Positions 1 through 8,850 are shown, numbered from the stretch's first letter. The stretch: DNA of 64,000 nucleotides from CAWAMD01 sp963783045 (GCA_963783045.1 CAWAMD010000008.1:186001-250000); one strand, 5' to 3'. The notes: generated from the letters alone by a model not told the origin. Numbers and translations are program-made.

Positions 1-1
1 C

Positions 2-1084
2 GACATGTCGGTCCGTGCCATCCGCGCCCTCATGGAGCGTCACCCCGGCCTCCCCGGCGACCGCATCGACGACGTTGCGTGGGCCGCCACCGCGCAGGTC
101 GGCGACCAGGGCCTGACTCTCGGCCGGTCGCTCGCCATCCTGGCCGGTCTCGGCAACCAGGTCCCGGGCTACGCGATCGACCGGATGTGCGCCGGCGCGC
201 TCACCGCGGTGGTCAACGCGGCGAACGCGATCCGCGTCGGCGCACAGGACCTCGTGCTCGCCGGCGGGGTCGAGCACATGGGCCACCACCCGATGGGCGC
301 CGAGGTCGACCCGAACCCGCGCTTCCTCGCCGACAACCTCGTGGACCAGTCCGCGCTCGTCATGGGCCAGACGGCCGAGAACCTCCACGACCGCGTGCCC
401 GAGGTGTCGCGCCGGCGCGCCGACGAGTTCGCCGTCATCTCGCAGGAGCGCACCGCGAAGGCGCAGGCCAACGGCGACTTCGACGACCATGTGATCCCGA
501 TGACCGTCTGGACCGACGAGGGCTGGAAGGTCGTCAGCGTCGACGAGCACCCGCGTCCCGGCACCTCCATCGAGGACGTTGAGAAGCTCTCGTCCCCCTT
601 CCGTCCCGGCGGTCGGGTCACGGCCGGCAACAGCGCCGGCCTGAACGACGGCGCCGGCGGCATCCTGCTCGCGAGCCCCCAGGCCGTCGACGAGCACGGC
701 CTGACCCCGACGATGAAGATCGTCGACTACGCCTTCGTGGGCGTGGAGCCCGAGACGATGGGCTACGGCCCGATCCCGGCCACCGACAAGCTGCTGGCCA
801 AGACGGGGCTCACGCTCGACGACGTGGACGTGGTCGAGATGAACGAGGCCTTCGCCGTGCAGTGCGTCGCCTTCCTCGACCACTTCGGGCTCCCGCTCGA
901 CTCCGACAAGGTCAACCCCTACGGCGGCGCGATCGCCATGGGCCACCCGCTCGCGTTCTCCGGTGCCCGCCTGGCGATGCAGCTCGCCCACTACTTCACC
1001 AGCCACCCCGAGGCGACGACCGGCATCACGACCATGTGCATCGGTCTGGGCATGGGCGCGTCCGTCCTGTGGGAGCGCGCCTGA
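2..1084 (+). CDS. fadA: Acetyl-CoA C-acyltransferase (thiolase), 5' end outside window
   Basis: Degradative thiolase of beta-oxidation, which cleaves 3-ketoacyl-CoA with CoA to give acetyl-CoA and a shortened acyl-CoA. The frame is open to the window edge and about 35 N-terminal residues typical of the family are missing, so the first ATG at position 5 is internal. The nucleophilic cysteine is visible in DRMCAGALTAV, the general-base histidine in GGAIAMGHPLAFSGAR, and the second catalytic cysteine in TTMCIGLGMGAS close to the C terminus. It ends 63 bp before a FadB-type multienzyme on the same strand, the usual fadA-fadB partnership, so the two probably form one transcript. Confidence 0.93.
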   Translation, partial: DMSVRAIRALMERHPGLPGDRIDDVAWAATAQVGDQGLTLGRSLAILAGLGNQVPGYAIDRMCAGALTAVVNAANAIRVGAQDLVLAGGVEHMGHHPMGAEVDPNPRFLADNLVDQSALVMGQTAENLHDRVPEVSRRRADEFAVISQERTAKAQANGDFDDHVIPMTVWTDEGWKVVSVDEHPRPGTSIEDVEKLSSPFRPGGRVTAGNSAGLNDGAGGILLASPQAVDEHGLTPTMKIVDYAFVGVEPETMGYGPIPATDKLLAKTGLTLDDVDVVEMNEAFAVQCVAFLDHFGLPLDSDKVNPYGGAIAMGHPLAFSGARLAMQLAHYFTSHPEATTGITTMCIGLGMGASVLWERA

Positions 1085-1147
1085 CCGCACACGCCCGACG
1101 CCCCACCCGCCCCGCATCCGCACACGCGTACGGAGGACCCGCCAGCC

Positions 1148-3208
1148 ATGGCCGACCTGCAGACCAAGTTCAAGCTGACCTACTACCAGAGCCAGAAGGC
1201 CGGCCGCATCGCCGTCATGACGATGGACAACGGCCACGACTACACGAAGCCCAACGTCTTCGGTGAGGGGGCCCTGCGCTCCCTCGAGGAGGCACTCGAC
1301 GAGCTCGAGTCGCAGAGCGACGTCAAGGGCATGCTGCTGACCGGCAAGCAGTTCATCTTCGCCGTCGGCGCCGACACCGCCGAGTTCGAGGGCATCGAGC
1401 CCGACACGGTGCGCGAGGCCATCCAGACCGGCCACCGGCTCTTCAAGCGAATCCAGAACCTGCCGTACCCGACGCTGGCGGCCATCAACGGGGCCTGCAT
1501 GGGCGGCGGGCTCGAGATCGCCCTCCACTGCGACTACCGGACCATCTCGACCGGGGCCAGCGCCATCGCGTTCCCCGAGGTCTTCCTCTCGATCCTGCCG
1601 GGCTGGGGCGGCACCCAGCTGACGCCGCGGCTCATCGGCGGGCCGAAGGCGCTCGAGGTCATCGTCGCCAACGCCCTGAACAACAACAAGGTCCTCAAGC
1701 CGAAGCAGGCGTTCGAGCTCGGCTTCGGTGACCGGTTCATAGACTCGGCCGGCTTCCTCGACGACTCACGGGCGTTCCTCGAGGCGATCGTCGCCGGCGA
1801 GGAGACGGTCGAGCGTGACGTTGATCCGGCCGCCGGTCTCGACGAGGCGCTCCAGAACACCCGCGCCTTCGTGGACAACAAGGTCCACGGCGCGACCCAG
1901 TCACCGTACAAGGCCATCGACGCGATCGAGTTCGCCGCCCGCGGCGGAGACCTCGACGAGGGCCGGCAGCTCGAGATCGACGCGATGACGGAGCTGCTCC
2001 CGGCCCGGCAGGCCCAGGCCGCGATCTACGCCTTCAACCTCACGCAGCGGCGCGTCAAGAAGCAGCCGTGGAAGCCCGACGCCGAACCGCGCCCCATCAA
2101 GAAGATGGCGGTCGTGGGCTCGGGCCTGATGGGCGCGCAGATCGGCACGCTCTTCCTGCAGCGCTACGAGGTGCCGCTCGTCATGAAGGACATCGACGAC
2201 GGCGTCCTGGCCACCGCGCGTGAGCACATCGAGGGTGAGCTCGACAAGCGTGTGCAGCGCGGCCGCATGAACCAGGGCAAGGCCGACTTCCTGAAGTCCC
2301 TCGTCACCTACACGACCGACTACGAGCCGGTCGCCGGCGCGGACTTCGCGATCGAGGCCGTGCTCGAGAAGATGGGCCTGAAGAAGCAGATCTTCGCGGA
2401 CCTCGAGGAGGTCCTCGACGACGACGCCGTGCTCGCGACGAACACGTCGTCGCTGTCGGTCAAGGAGATGGCGTCCGACCTCGCCCACCCGGAGCGGGTC
2501 GTCGGCTTCCACTTCTTCAACCCGATCAGCGTCATGCAGTTCCTCGAGATCGTCCGCCCCGACACCGCCTCCGACGAGGCCATCGCCACGGCCTTCGCGG
2601 TCGCGAAGAAGATCAGGAAGTCCGCGGTGCAGTGCGCCGACACGCCGGCGTTCATCCTCAACCGCATGCTGACCCGCTTCAACGGCGCCGGCATCGAGGC
2701 GCTGCGACACGGCAACGACTTCGCCGAGATCGACGAGGCCTACAAGCAGCTCGGCCTGCCGATGGGCCCCTTCGAGCTGTTCGGCTTCGTCGGCATCAAG
2801 GTGGCGTTCCACACCGCCGAGACGCTGCACGACGCCTTCCCGGACCGCTTCGAGCTCGATCAGAACTTCGCCCGGGTCGCCGACCTCGACGTCGACGGGA
2901 TCTACGACTTCGCGAGCGGCGGCGAGCCGTACGCCGAGGTCCGCGACGCCGTCGAGGTCGACGAGGGCACGACGAAGCTCACCCAGGAGGAGATCCAGCA
3001 GCACGCGCTGGAGGCCGCCGCAGAGGAGGCCCGGATCATGGTCGACGAGGCGGTCGTCGCCGACGCCCGCGACATCGACACCGGGTTCCTGCTCGGGGCC
3101 GGGTTCCCGTTCTTCATGGGCGGGCTGTGCAGGTACCTGGACCAGGTCGGCGTGAGCGAGAAGGTCTCCGGCAGGGTGCTGGTGGGCGACAAGGACAACG
3201 CCTTCTAG
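1148..3208 (+). CDS. fadB: Fatty-acid oxidation multienzyme: enoyl-CoA hydratase / 3-hydroxyacyl-CoA dehydrogenase
   Basis: Bifunctional alpha subunit of beta-oxidation, 686 residues. The N-terminal crotonase domain (about residues 1-210) contains the oxyanion-hole segment INGACMGGGLEIALHCD. The NAD-binding dehydrogenase domain starts near residue 318 with a Rossmann glycine motif in AVVGSGLMGAQIG, followed by the catalytic-histidine region VVGFHFFNPISVMQ and two C-terminal helical domains. It hydrates trans-2-enoyl-CoA and oxidises the L-3-hydroxyacyl-CoA product. The ATG is preceded by GGAGGA. It lies directly downstream of the thiolase and probably assembles with it. Length and motifs are complete. 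Confidence 0.93.
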   Translation: MADLQTKFKLTYYQSQKAGRIAVMTMDNGHDYTKPNVFGEGALRSLEEALDELESQSDVKGMLLTGKQFIFAVGADTAEFEGIEPDTVREAIQTGHRLFKRIQNLPYPTLAAINGACMGGGLEIALHCDYRTISTGASAIAFPEVFLSILPGWGGTQLTPRLIGGPKALEVIVANALNNNKVLKPKQAFELGFGDRFIDSAGFLDDSRAFLEAIVAGEETVERDVDPAAGLDEALQNTRAFVDNKVHGATQSPYKAIDAIEFAARGGDLDEGRQLEIDAMTELLPARQAQAAIYAFNLTQRRVKKQPWKPDAEPRPIKKMAVVGSGLMGAQIGTLFLQRYEVPLVMKDIDDGVLATAREHIEGELDKRVQRGRMNQGKADFLKSLVTYTTDYEPVAGADFAIEAVLEKMGLKKQIFADLEEVLDDDAVLATNTSSLSVKEMASDLAHPERVVGFHFFNPISVMQFLEIVRPDTASDEAIATAFAVAKKIRKSAVQCADTPAFILNRMLTRFNGAGIEALRHGNDFAEIDEAYKQLGLPMGPFELFGFVGIKVAFHTAETLHDAFPDRFELDQNFARVADLDVDGIYDFASGGEPYAEVRDAVEVDEGTTKLTQEEIQQHALEAAAEEARIMVDEAVVADARDIDTGFLLGAGFPFFMGGLCRYLDQVGVSEKVSGRVLVGDKDNAF

Positions 3209-3254
3209 GCATGTTCTCCCGGACGGGCGACGGGTCCGGTTGCCGGTCGGACCG

Positions 3255-3281
3255 GGTCCCTCGCCCCGTCGGCGAGGGGCC
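3255..3281 (+). terminator. Hairpin after the fadAB pair
   Basis: GGTCCCTCGCC, loop CCGTC, then GGCGAGGGGCC form an 11-bp stem with one G-T pair. It begins 46 bp past the FadB-type stop. There is no T tract, so termination is inferred from position and stem strength only. Confidence 0.4.
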
Positions 3282-3385
3282 GACGGTCCCGGTATGTGCG
3301 TGAGCGCACGCCGTCGGTCACGATCGCACTGGTCGCTCCGTGAAGGACGACGCTACGGTGCCGTCGGCTGCGAGGGAGGTGCGCC

Positions 3386-4801
3386 ATGTCGGTGCCGAAC
3401 GCGTCCTACTCGATCACGATGCGGGTCCGGCTGGACCCGGAGGATCCGCGCGCCCTCGGGCGGGTGACCACGGCCATCGGTGAGGCCGACGGTGCGGTGA
3501 CCGCCGTCGACTTCGTCGAGACCGGCGGGGGACGGCTCACCGTGGACATCACGGTCAACGCCGCCGACGCCCACCACGGTGAGGAGATCACCGAAGCCGT
3601 GCGCGGCGTGGACGGCGCCAACGTGCACCGGGTCAGCGACCGCACCTTCCTGCTGCACCTCGGCGGCAAGCTCGAGGTGACCTCGACCGTGCCGCTACGG
3701 ACCCGCGACGACCTCTCGATGGCCTACACGCCGGGCGTCGCCCGCGTGTGCATGGCGATCGCCGACCAGCCCGACGACGCGCGGCGGCTCACGATCAAGG
3801 GCAACACCGTCGCGATCGTGACCGACGGCTCGGCCGTCCTCGGACTCGGCAACATCGGCCCCGGCGCGGCGCTGCCCGTCATGGAGGGCAAGGCGGTGCT
3901 GTTCAAGCAGTTCGCCGGCGTGGACGCCTGGCCGGTGTGCCTCGACACGCAGGACACCGAGGAGATCATCCGGATCGTCGAAGCGATCGCGCCGGTCTAC
4001 GGCGGCATCAACCTCGAGGACATCGCCGCCCCACGCTGCTTCGAGATCGAGGAGCGGCTGCGCGCCTCGCTCGATATCCCCGTCTTCCACGATGACCAGC
4101 ACGGCACGGCGATCGTCGTCCTGGCCGCCCTCACGAACGCGCTGCGGCTCGTGGGCAAGAAGATGGACGAGATCACCGTCGCCATGGCCGGCGCGGGCGC
4201 CGCCGGGGTGGCGATCACGAAGCTGCTCATGGCCGAGGGCGTCCGCGACATCGTCGTGAGCGACCGCAAGGGCATCATCCATCCCGGCCGCGACGGGCTG
4301 GACGTGTCGAAGTCGTGGCTCGCCGAGCACACGACACCGGGGGAGCGGCGCGGCACGGTCACCGACGCGCTGAAGGGGGCCGACGTGTTCATCGGCGTCA
4401 GTGGCCCGAACCTGTTCCCGGCCGAGGCGCTGGCTGCCATGAACGACGACGCCATCGTGTTCGCACTCGCCAACCCCGACCCCGAGGTCGACCCCGGGGG
4501 CGCGCGCGAGTACGCCGCCGTCGTGGCGACCGGACGCAGCGACGAGCCGAACCAGATCAACAACGTGCTGGCGTTCCCGGGCATCTTCCGCGGGGCGCTC
4601 GACGCGCGGGCACGCAACATCACCGAGGAGATGAAGGTCGCCGCGGCGCGGGCCATCGCCCATGTCGTCACCGACGACGAGCTGCACCCCACCTACATCA
4701 TCCCGAGCGTCTTCAACACCCAGGTCGCGCCGGCGGTGGCCGACGCGGTCCGCCAGGTCGCCGAGCGCGAGCAGGCCGCCCAGGAGGCCCCGTCGCCCTG
4801 A
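3386..4801 (+). CDS. NAD(P)-dependent malic enzyme with N-terminal ACT domain
   Basis: Oxidative decarboxylation of malate to pyruvate. The 471-residue protein begins with an ACT-like regulatory domain (about residues 5-78), as in many actinobacterial malic enzymes, suggesting control by a small effector. The catalytic part starts with the tyrosine motif YTPGVARVC, then KGNTVAIVTDGSAVLGLGNI (substrate lysine and conserved Asp-Gly), DDQHGTAIV (metal site), the dinucleotide fold AMAGAGAAGVAI, and the C-terminal QINNVLAFPGIFRGALDARA. The ATG at 3386 follows GGGAGG. The coenzyme preference cannot be decided by reading. Confidence 0.92.
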   Translation: MSVPNASYSITMRVRLDPEDPRALGRVTTAIGEADGAVTAVDFVETGGGRLTVDITVNAADAHHGEEITEAVRGVDGANVHRVSDRTFLLHLGGKLEVTSTVPLRTRDDLSMAYTPGVARVCMAIADQPDDARRLTIKGNTVAIVTDGSAVLGLGNIGPGAALPVMEGKAVLFKQFAGVDAWPVCLDTQDTEEIIRIVEAIAPVYGGINLEDIAAPRCFEIEERLRASLDIPVFHDDQHGTAIVVLAALTNALRLVGKKMDEITVAMAGAGAAGVAITKLLMAEGVRDIVVSDRKGIIHPGRDGLDVSKSWLAEHTTPGERRGTVTDALKGADVFIGVSGPNLFPAEALAAMNDDAIVFALANPDPEVDPGGAREYAAVVATGRSDEPNQINNVLAFPGIFRGALDARARNITEEMKVAAARAIAHVVTDDELHPTYIIPSVFNTQVAPAVADAVRQVAEREQAAQEAPSP

Positions 4802-4928
4802 CCCCCTCCGCGCCCGCCCCGCCCGACCCCGCCCCGCCCGACCCCGCCCCGCCCTCCGCGCCCGACCCCGTCCCGCCCTCCGCGCCCGACCCCGTCCCGC
4901 CTGACCCGCCCGACCCCGTCCGGCCTCG
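4802..4928. repeat. C-rich tandem repeat after malic enzyme
   Basis: Imperfect iterations of a 10-20 bp unit related to CGCCCGACCCCGCC, with variants CCGCCCTCCGCGCCCGACCC and GACCCCGTCCCG, run from the malic enzyme stop to the next hairpin. It is simple-sequence DNA with strong strand asymmetry (C on the plus strand), prone to slippage. No gene is supported. Confidence 0.7.
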
Positions 4929-4934
4929 GGTTGT

Positions 4935-4973
4935 GTGCGGACCTATCCCGCTGAGGTCGGGATAACCCCGCAC
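4935..4973. repeat. 39-bp palindromic repeat, copy 1 (diverged)
   Basis: Starts GTGCGGACCTATCCCG and ends CGGGATAACCCCGCAC, an imperfect inverted repeat with the same outer half (GTGCGGACCTAT) and the same 39-bp length as the two copies at 6034 and 6095. It sits 22 bp from the 3' end of the minus-strand AbiEi-like gene, where it could act as a terminator. Confidence 0.65.
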
Positions 4974-4994
4974 GCTTTCCGGGACGTGGGCGAC

Positions 4995-5990
4995 TCAGCG
5001 GAGGGTCGGCAGCATGCCGAGCGCGCCGAGGGTGGCGCGCTGCTGCTCGAGCATCGTGGCGATCCGCGTGACGACGAGCTTGGGGGTGCGGCGGACGTGG
5101 TCGGGGGTGAACCGGCGGAAGCGCCACAGGCTGTCCTCGAGGCGTGCCTGGCGGTCGAGGTCGTAGGTCTTCTCGTTCTGGTTGCCGTGGTAGGCGATGG
5201 TGTCCATCTCGGCGGCGGCGAGCAGGTCGGGCCAGGCGAGGTCGGGGCGTGCGCGCACGCGGCCGGTGGCGTCGATGATCTCGAAGTTGGGCACGGGGCG
5301 GGGGAGGTCGGAGTCGAGGACGAGCTCGAGCAGGGCCACCTCGTCGTTGGAATCGGTGCGTGCGACCGTGGGGTCGGTGGTCTCGATGATCTGGCGCAGC
5401 AGGACGGCGCCGGTGACCTTGCCGGCGTCGGTCAGGGCGGTGAGCAGGTCGTCGCCGGTGACCCCGCGGCGCAGCGCGTCGGCGACCAGCGCCCGTAGCC
5501 AGGCCTCGTGCCGGTACCGGGCGCACTGCACGACCGTGCGCGCCAGCGTCGCCACCGTGTACCCGCCGACGGTCACGGTGTGCTCGGTGGTCAGGGACCG
5601 GCTGCGGTGGACCGCGATGCCGACGTGGGCCCATCGGGGCTGGAATCCATAGGGAACCTCGACCCGGACGGGGGCGCGCCACTGGGTGCGGCCGATCCCG
5701 TGGATGGTGGCGGCCGTGCCGTGTGACAGCACGGCGTCGTCGCAGGTCCCGAGCAGTGCCACCCAGGCCAGCTGCTGTGGTGTGGGCGCCACTGCTCCGA
5801 CGGTGAGCACGCGCGGGATGGGGCGCTTCCACAGGCCGGTGTGCACCCGATGATCGATCGCATGGTCCGTGAAGCCGCTGGCACGTGCTTCGCCCCGCGT
5901 GAACACCCCGCCGCGGGGTTGGGCGATTCGGTTGAGGTTCTCGTCAGGAGTCATGCCGGCATGGTCGGCGAGCTGCACCTCGTTCCTCAC
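4995..5990 (-). CDS. AbiEi-like antitoxin-domain protein with DUF559-type C-terminal region
   Basis: A 331-residue cytoplasmic protein. The N-terminal part (about 15-80: NLNRIAQPRGGVFTRGEARA then THAID-like helix and LWKRPIPRVL) resembles the winged-helix AbiEi antitoxin domain. The middle (ATIHGIGRTQWRAPVRVEVP, TLARTVVQCAR) is typical of this large actinobacterial family. The C-terminal third (PDLAWPDLLAAAEMDTIAYH then LWRFRRFTPDHVRRTPKLVV) resembles DUF559/Vsr-like nuclease folds. No AbiEii-type nucleotidyltransferase toxin adjoins it, so an antitoxin role is unproven. The gene is bracketed by three copies of a 39-bp palindrome. Family-level recognition is moderate and function unknown. Confidence 0.7.
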   Translation of the reverse strand: MRNEVQLADHAGMTPDENLNRIAQPRGGVFTRGEARASGFTDHAIDHRVHTGLWKRPIPRVLTVGAVAPTPQQLAWVALLGTCDDAVLSHGTAATIHGIGRTQWRAPVRVEVPYGFQPRWAHVGIAVHRSRSLTTEHTVTVGGYTVATLARTVVQCARYRHEAWLRALVADALRRGVTGDDLLTALTDAGKVTGAVLLRQIIETTDPTVARTDSNDEVALLELVLDSDLPRPVPNFEIIDATGRVRARPDLAWPDLLAAAEMDTIAYHGNQNEKTYDLDRQARLEDSLWRFRRFTPDHVRRTPKLVVTRIATMLEQQRATLGALGMLPTLR

Positions 5991-6033
5991 ACCCGGATCG
6001 GCCCGATCTGTGGATGACGACCCCTCACGATAC

Positions 6034-6072
6034 GTGCGGACCTATACGCATCTGAGCGCGATAGGTCCGCAC
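6034..6072. repeat. 39-bp palindromic repeat, copy 2
   Basis: Perfect 12-bp arms GTGCGGACCTAT and ATAGGTCCGCAC around a 15-base loop ACGCATCTGAGCGCG. It lies 44 bp upstream of the AbiEi-like start codon (minus strand) and could be an operator or hairpin for that gene. The preceding CCCTCACGATAC is repeated before copy 3, so the true repeating unit is about 61 bp. Confidence 0.8.
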
Positions 6073-6094
6073 GAGAACCGGTCCCTCACGATAC

Positions 6095-6133
6095 GTGCGG
6101 ACTTATACGCATCTGAGCGGGATAGGTCCGCAC
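6095..6133. repeat. 39-bp palindromic repeat, copy 3
   Basis: Arms GTGCGGACTTAT and ATAGGTCCGCAC with one mismatch against copy 2 and nearly the same loop. It is in direct tandem with copy 2 at a 61-bp period and lies 77 bp past the 3' end of the citrate synthase gene, so it may also terminate that transcript. Confidence 0.8.
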
Positions 6134-6209
6134 GTATCCCCGGGGGCGCGGCGCAGCGAGAGGCCCGGGCGACGTGCCCGGGCCTCGGCGTGTGATCGGA
6201 AGCTGCGGG

Positions 6210-7505
6210 TCAGCGCTCGCCGAAGGGGACGTAGTCGCGCTCGCCCTCGCCGACGTAGAGCTGGCGGGGACGGGCGATCGCCTGCTCCTGGTCCTCGAGG
6301 TTCTCCTGCCACTGGGCGAGCCACCCGGGGATGCGTCCGATGGCGAAGAGCACCGGGAACATGTCCGTCGGGAAGCCCATCGCCTGGTAGATGATCCCGG
6401 AGTAGAAGTCGACGTTCGGGTACAGCTTCTTGTTGACGAAGAAGTCGTCCTCGAGGGCGATCTTCTCGAGCTCCAGCGCGATGTCGAGCAGCGGGTTCTT
6501 CCCGGTGACCTCGAACACCTCGTGGGCCAGGGTGCGGATGACCTTCGCGCGTGGGTCGTAGTTCTTGTACACGCGGTGACCGAAGCCCATCAGGCGGAAC
6601 TCGCCCTTCTTGACGCGCTCGACGTACTCCGGGACGTTGTCGACCGACCCGATCTCCTCGAGCATGCCGAGCACGGCCTCGTTGGCGCCGCCGTGCTTCG
6701 GGCCGTACAGCGCGGCGACCGCGCCGGCCGCCGCGGAGTACGGGTCGGCGTCGGAGGAGGACACGACCCGCATCGTCGTCGCCGAGCAGTTCTGCTCGTG
6801 GTCGGCGTGGAGCAGGAACAGCGTGTCCATCGCCTTCTCGAGGATGGGGTTCGGCTCGAACTTCAGCTCGGTCGTCTTCCACATCATGTTGAGGAAGTTG
6901 CCGGCGAAGCTGAGGTCGTTGTCCGGGTAGGCGTAGCGGAAGCCGATCGAGTGCCGGTGGGCGAACGCCGCCAGCGTCGGGAACTTCGCGATGAGCCGCA
7001 CGATCTGCTTGTGCCGGTTGTCCGGATCGTGGATCTGCTTCGCCTCGGGGTAGAAGGTCGACAGCGCGCCGACGGTGCCCACGAGGATCCCCATCGGGTG
7101 GGCATCGTGGTGGAACCCGTCGATGAACTTCTTGATCGACTCGTGGATGAACGTGTGGTGCGTGACCTCGTGCACCCACTGGTCGTACTGCTCCTTCGTG
7201 GGCAGCTCACCGTGGATCAGCAGGTACGAGACCTCGAGGAAGTTCGAGTGCTCGGCGAGCTGGTCGATCGGGTACCCGCGGTAGCGCAGGATCCCCTTCT
7301 CGCCGTCGATGAACGTGATCTCGCTGCGGCACGACGCGGTGTTCTTGAACCCCGGGTCGTACGACAGGAGCCCGAAGTCGTCCTCCGCGACCCTGATCTG
7401 CCGCAAATCCATGGCGCGGATCGCGCCCTCCGTCACCGGGACCTCGTAGGTCTGCCCCGTGCGGTTGTCGGTGATGGTGAGCGTGTCCTTGTTCTGGTCG
7501 CCCAT
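6210..7505 (-). CDS. gltA: Citrate synthase
   Basis: Condenses oxaloacetate and acetyl-CoA, the entry step of the TCA cycle. 431 residues, the usual length of hexameric type II bacterial enzymes. The catalytic triad is visible: His271 in YGPKHGGANEAV, His310 in MGFGHRVYKNYDPRA and Asp366 in YPNVDFYSG. The open frame extends far upstream, but the start at 7505 (MGDQNKDTLTITDN) has AGGAG nine bases upstream and matches family length. It stands alone between two repeat/hairpin regions. Confidence 0.96.
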   Translation of the reverse strand: MGDQNKDTLTITDNRTGQTYEVPVTEGAIRAMDLRQIRVAEDDFGLLSYDPGFKNTASCRSEITFIDGEKGILRYRGYPIDQLAEHSNFLEVSYLLIHGELPTKEQYDQWVHEVTHHTFIHESIKKFIDGFHHDAHPMGILVGTVGALSTFYPEAKQIHDPDNRHKQIVRLIAKFPTLAAFAHRHSIGFRYAYPDNDLSFAGNFLNMMWKTTELKFEPNPILEKAMDTLFLLHADHEQNCSATTMRVVSSSDADPYSAAAGAVAALYGPKHGGANEAVLGMLEEIGSVDNVPEYVERVKKGEFRLMGFGHRVYKNYDPRAKVIRTLAHEVFEVTGKNPLLDIALELEKIALEDDFFVNKKLYPNVDFYSGIIYQAMGFPTDMFPVLFAIGRIPGWLAQWQENLEDQEQAIARPRQLYVGEGERDYVPFGER

Positions 7506-7621
7506 CGGACAAATCTCCTGACTCGGCTCGAGACGGCACCGTAGTCGCCTTCTGGGGGCAACGCGCGGCCGGCCCACGATCGTCCGGCGGTCGGCCGTCA
7601 GAAGCCGGGTCTCAGTCGGGA

Positions 7622-7646
7622 AAGGCCCCGCAACGTGTGGGGCCTT
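7622..7646. terminator. Hairpin between divergent gltA and a small acidic gene
   Basis: AAGGCCCCGCA, loop ACG, TGTGGGGCCTT: an 11-bp stem with one wobble pair. It sits 117 bp upstream of the gltA start and 124 bp upstream of the plus-strand gene at 7770, so it is not at a gene end. It may be a leader hairpin or insulator. The role is unresolved. Confidence 0.45.
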
Positions 7647-7769
7647 CGGCTCTTGCGTCGAGGCGTCGGTCGGTTCCCGAACGATCGTGACGGGCGGGCG
7701 GGACCGGGCCCGGGGCCCGACCATACTGGCCACGCGGAGCACGACAACGCGCACCAGGAAGGAGCGCTC

Positions 7770-8018
7770 GTGAGCGACCAGGACAAGTTCGAGGAGCCAG
7801 GCGGGGACCGTCTGGATGCGGCGACGAAGGCCGCCGATGCCGTCGACGCGCGCCAGCCGGCGGACGGCGGCCCCGAGCCGACGCCCGAGGAAGAGGAGGC
7901 CGCCGAGCGTGCAGCGCCGGCCGACGAGCACGTCGCCGAGTCCTACGAGGACCAGCTCGAGCGGTCGGCCGACCTCGAGGGGGAAGGCCGCATCGAGGTG
8001 GCCAACGACCCCAGCTGA
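7770..8018 (+). CDS. Small highly acidic hypothetical protein
   Basis: 82 residues from a GTG preceded by GGAAGGAG (spacing 6). The protein is rich in Asp, Glu, Ala and Pro (PEPTPEEEEAAERAAPADEH), with no membrane segment or known domain, and is probably intrinsically disordered. It is followed by a strong bidirectional terminator and faces the MarR gene. A longer upstream frame exists but has no ribosome site. Confidence 0.6.
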   Translation: MSDQDKFEEPGGDRLDAATKAADAVDARQPADGGPEPTPEEEEAAERAAPADEHVAESYEDQLERSADLEGEGRIEVANDPS

Positions 8019-8079
8019 CCGTCCACCGAGCACACACCGAGCACACACACCAAGCACACACCGAGCACGCGACGAGCAC

Positions 8080-8116
8080 ACGACGAGGGGGAGCCGCGAC
8101 GGCTCCCCCTCGTCGT
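8080..8116. terminator. Bidirectional terminator
   Basis: A perfect 16-bp stem, ACGACGAGGGGGAGCC / GGCTCCCCCTCGTCGT with loop GCGAC, placed exactly between two converging genes. It is preceded by short irregular repeats of CGAGCACACA (8026-8078). Confidence 0.85.
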
Positions 8117-8135
8117 GTCGTGCGGTCGTGTCCGC

Positions 8136-8642
8136 TCAGCAGTCGCGGTCGGCGGCCCCGTCGGTCGCCTGGCCCGCACGGTCGGTGGCGGCCGCGATGC
8201 GCTCGAGGGCGGTGACGAGGATCCGTGCCTCCTCGTCGTCGAGGTGGGAGGCGAAGTGCTCGGCCACCCCGCGCAGGTGGGTCGGGGCACTGGACCGGAG
8301 CGTCGCGATTCCCTCGTCCGTCAGACGGGCGTAGGTGCCCCGGCGGTCGAGCTCGCAGGGCCGGCGCGCCACCAGCCCCGCCTGCTCCATGCGGTCGATC
8401 AGACGGGTCAACCCGCTCTTGGACAGCAGCACCGCGTCGGCGAGCTCCTGCATGCGCAGCTCGTGCCCGTCGGCCTCCACGAGCTGCACGAGCACGTCGT
8501 ACCACGCCAGCGGCAGGTCCCGCTCCTCGCGCAGCTCCCGCTCGAGCCGCTCGGTGACCGTCGCGTGCGCCTCGAGGAATGCCCGCCACGCGCGCAGGCG
8601 CTGCGCGTCGATGGTCTCAGAGGCGTGCGAGCGGCGATTCAT
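8136..8642 (-). CDS. MarR-family transcriptional regulator
   Basis: 168 residues from ATG 8642 (MNRRSHASETIDAQ). The winged helix-turn-helix spans about residues 45-115, with the recognition-helix region LRMQELADAVLLSKSGLTRL and the wing VARRPCELDRRGTYARLT. The DRR-x-x-A-x-LT signature of MarR proteins is clear. It is a dimeric DNA-binding repressor whose ligand is unknown. It is divergent from the large secreted protein gene at 8851, about 210 bp away, which is the most natural candidate target. Upstream in-frame codons add a poor-quality extension and were not used. Confidence 0.88.
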   Translation of the reverse strand: MNRRSHASETIDAQRLRAWRAFLEAHATVTERLERELREERDLPLAWYDVLVQLVEADGHELRMQELADAVLLSKSGLTRLIDRMEQAGLVARRPCELDRRGTYARLTDEGIATLRSSAPTHLRGVAEHFASHLDDEEARILVTALERIAAATDRAGQATDGAADRDC

Positions 8643-8850
8643 ACGCGTCGAGGCTACCCGGCGGCGCCGCAGGACGAAGGACGCTCCGCGCACAGTGCCG
8701 ACCTTCGGACAGGGGAGTCCGTCCAGGTTGTCGAATCTGTCGGATGTGAGTCCGCAACCCGCCACATTCCGTGACGGACCGGCGTAGGTTCCCTCCTCGC
8801 CCTCGTCCCGGGACGGCACAGGTCGCCGTGGCGCCCGAAGGAGACGTTCG

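Noticed and set aside
4802..6133. CRISPR array
   Set aside because: The repeats are only three palindromes with no regular unique spacers and no cas genes. The C-rich tract is simple-sequence.
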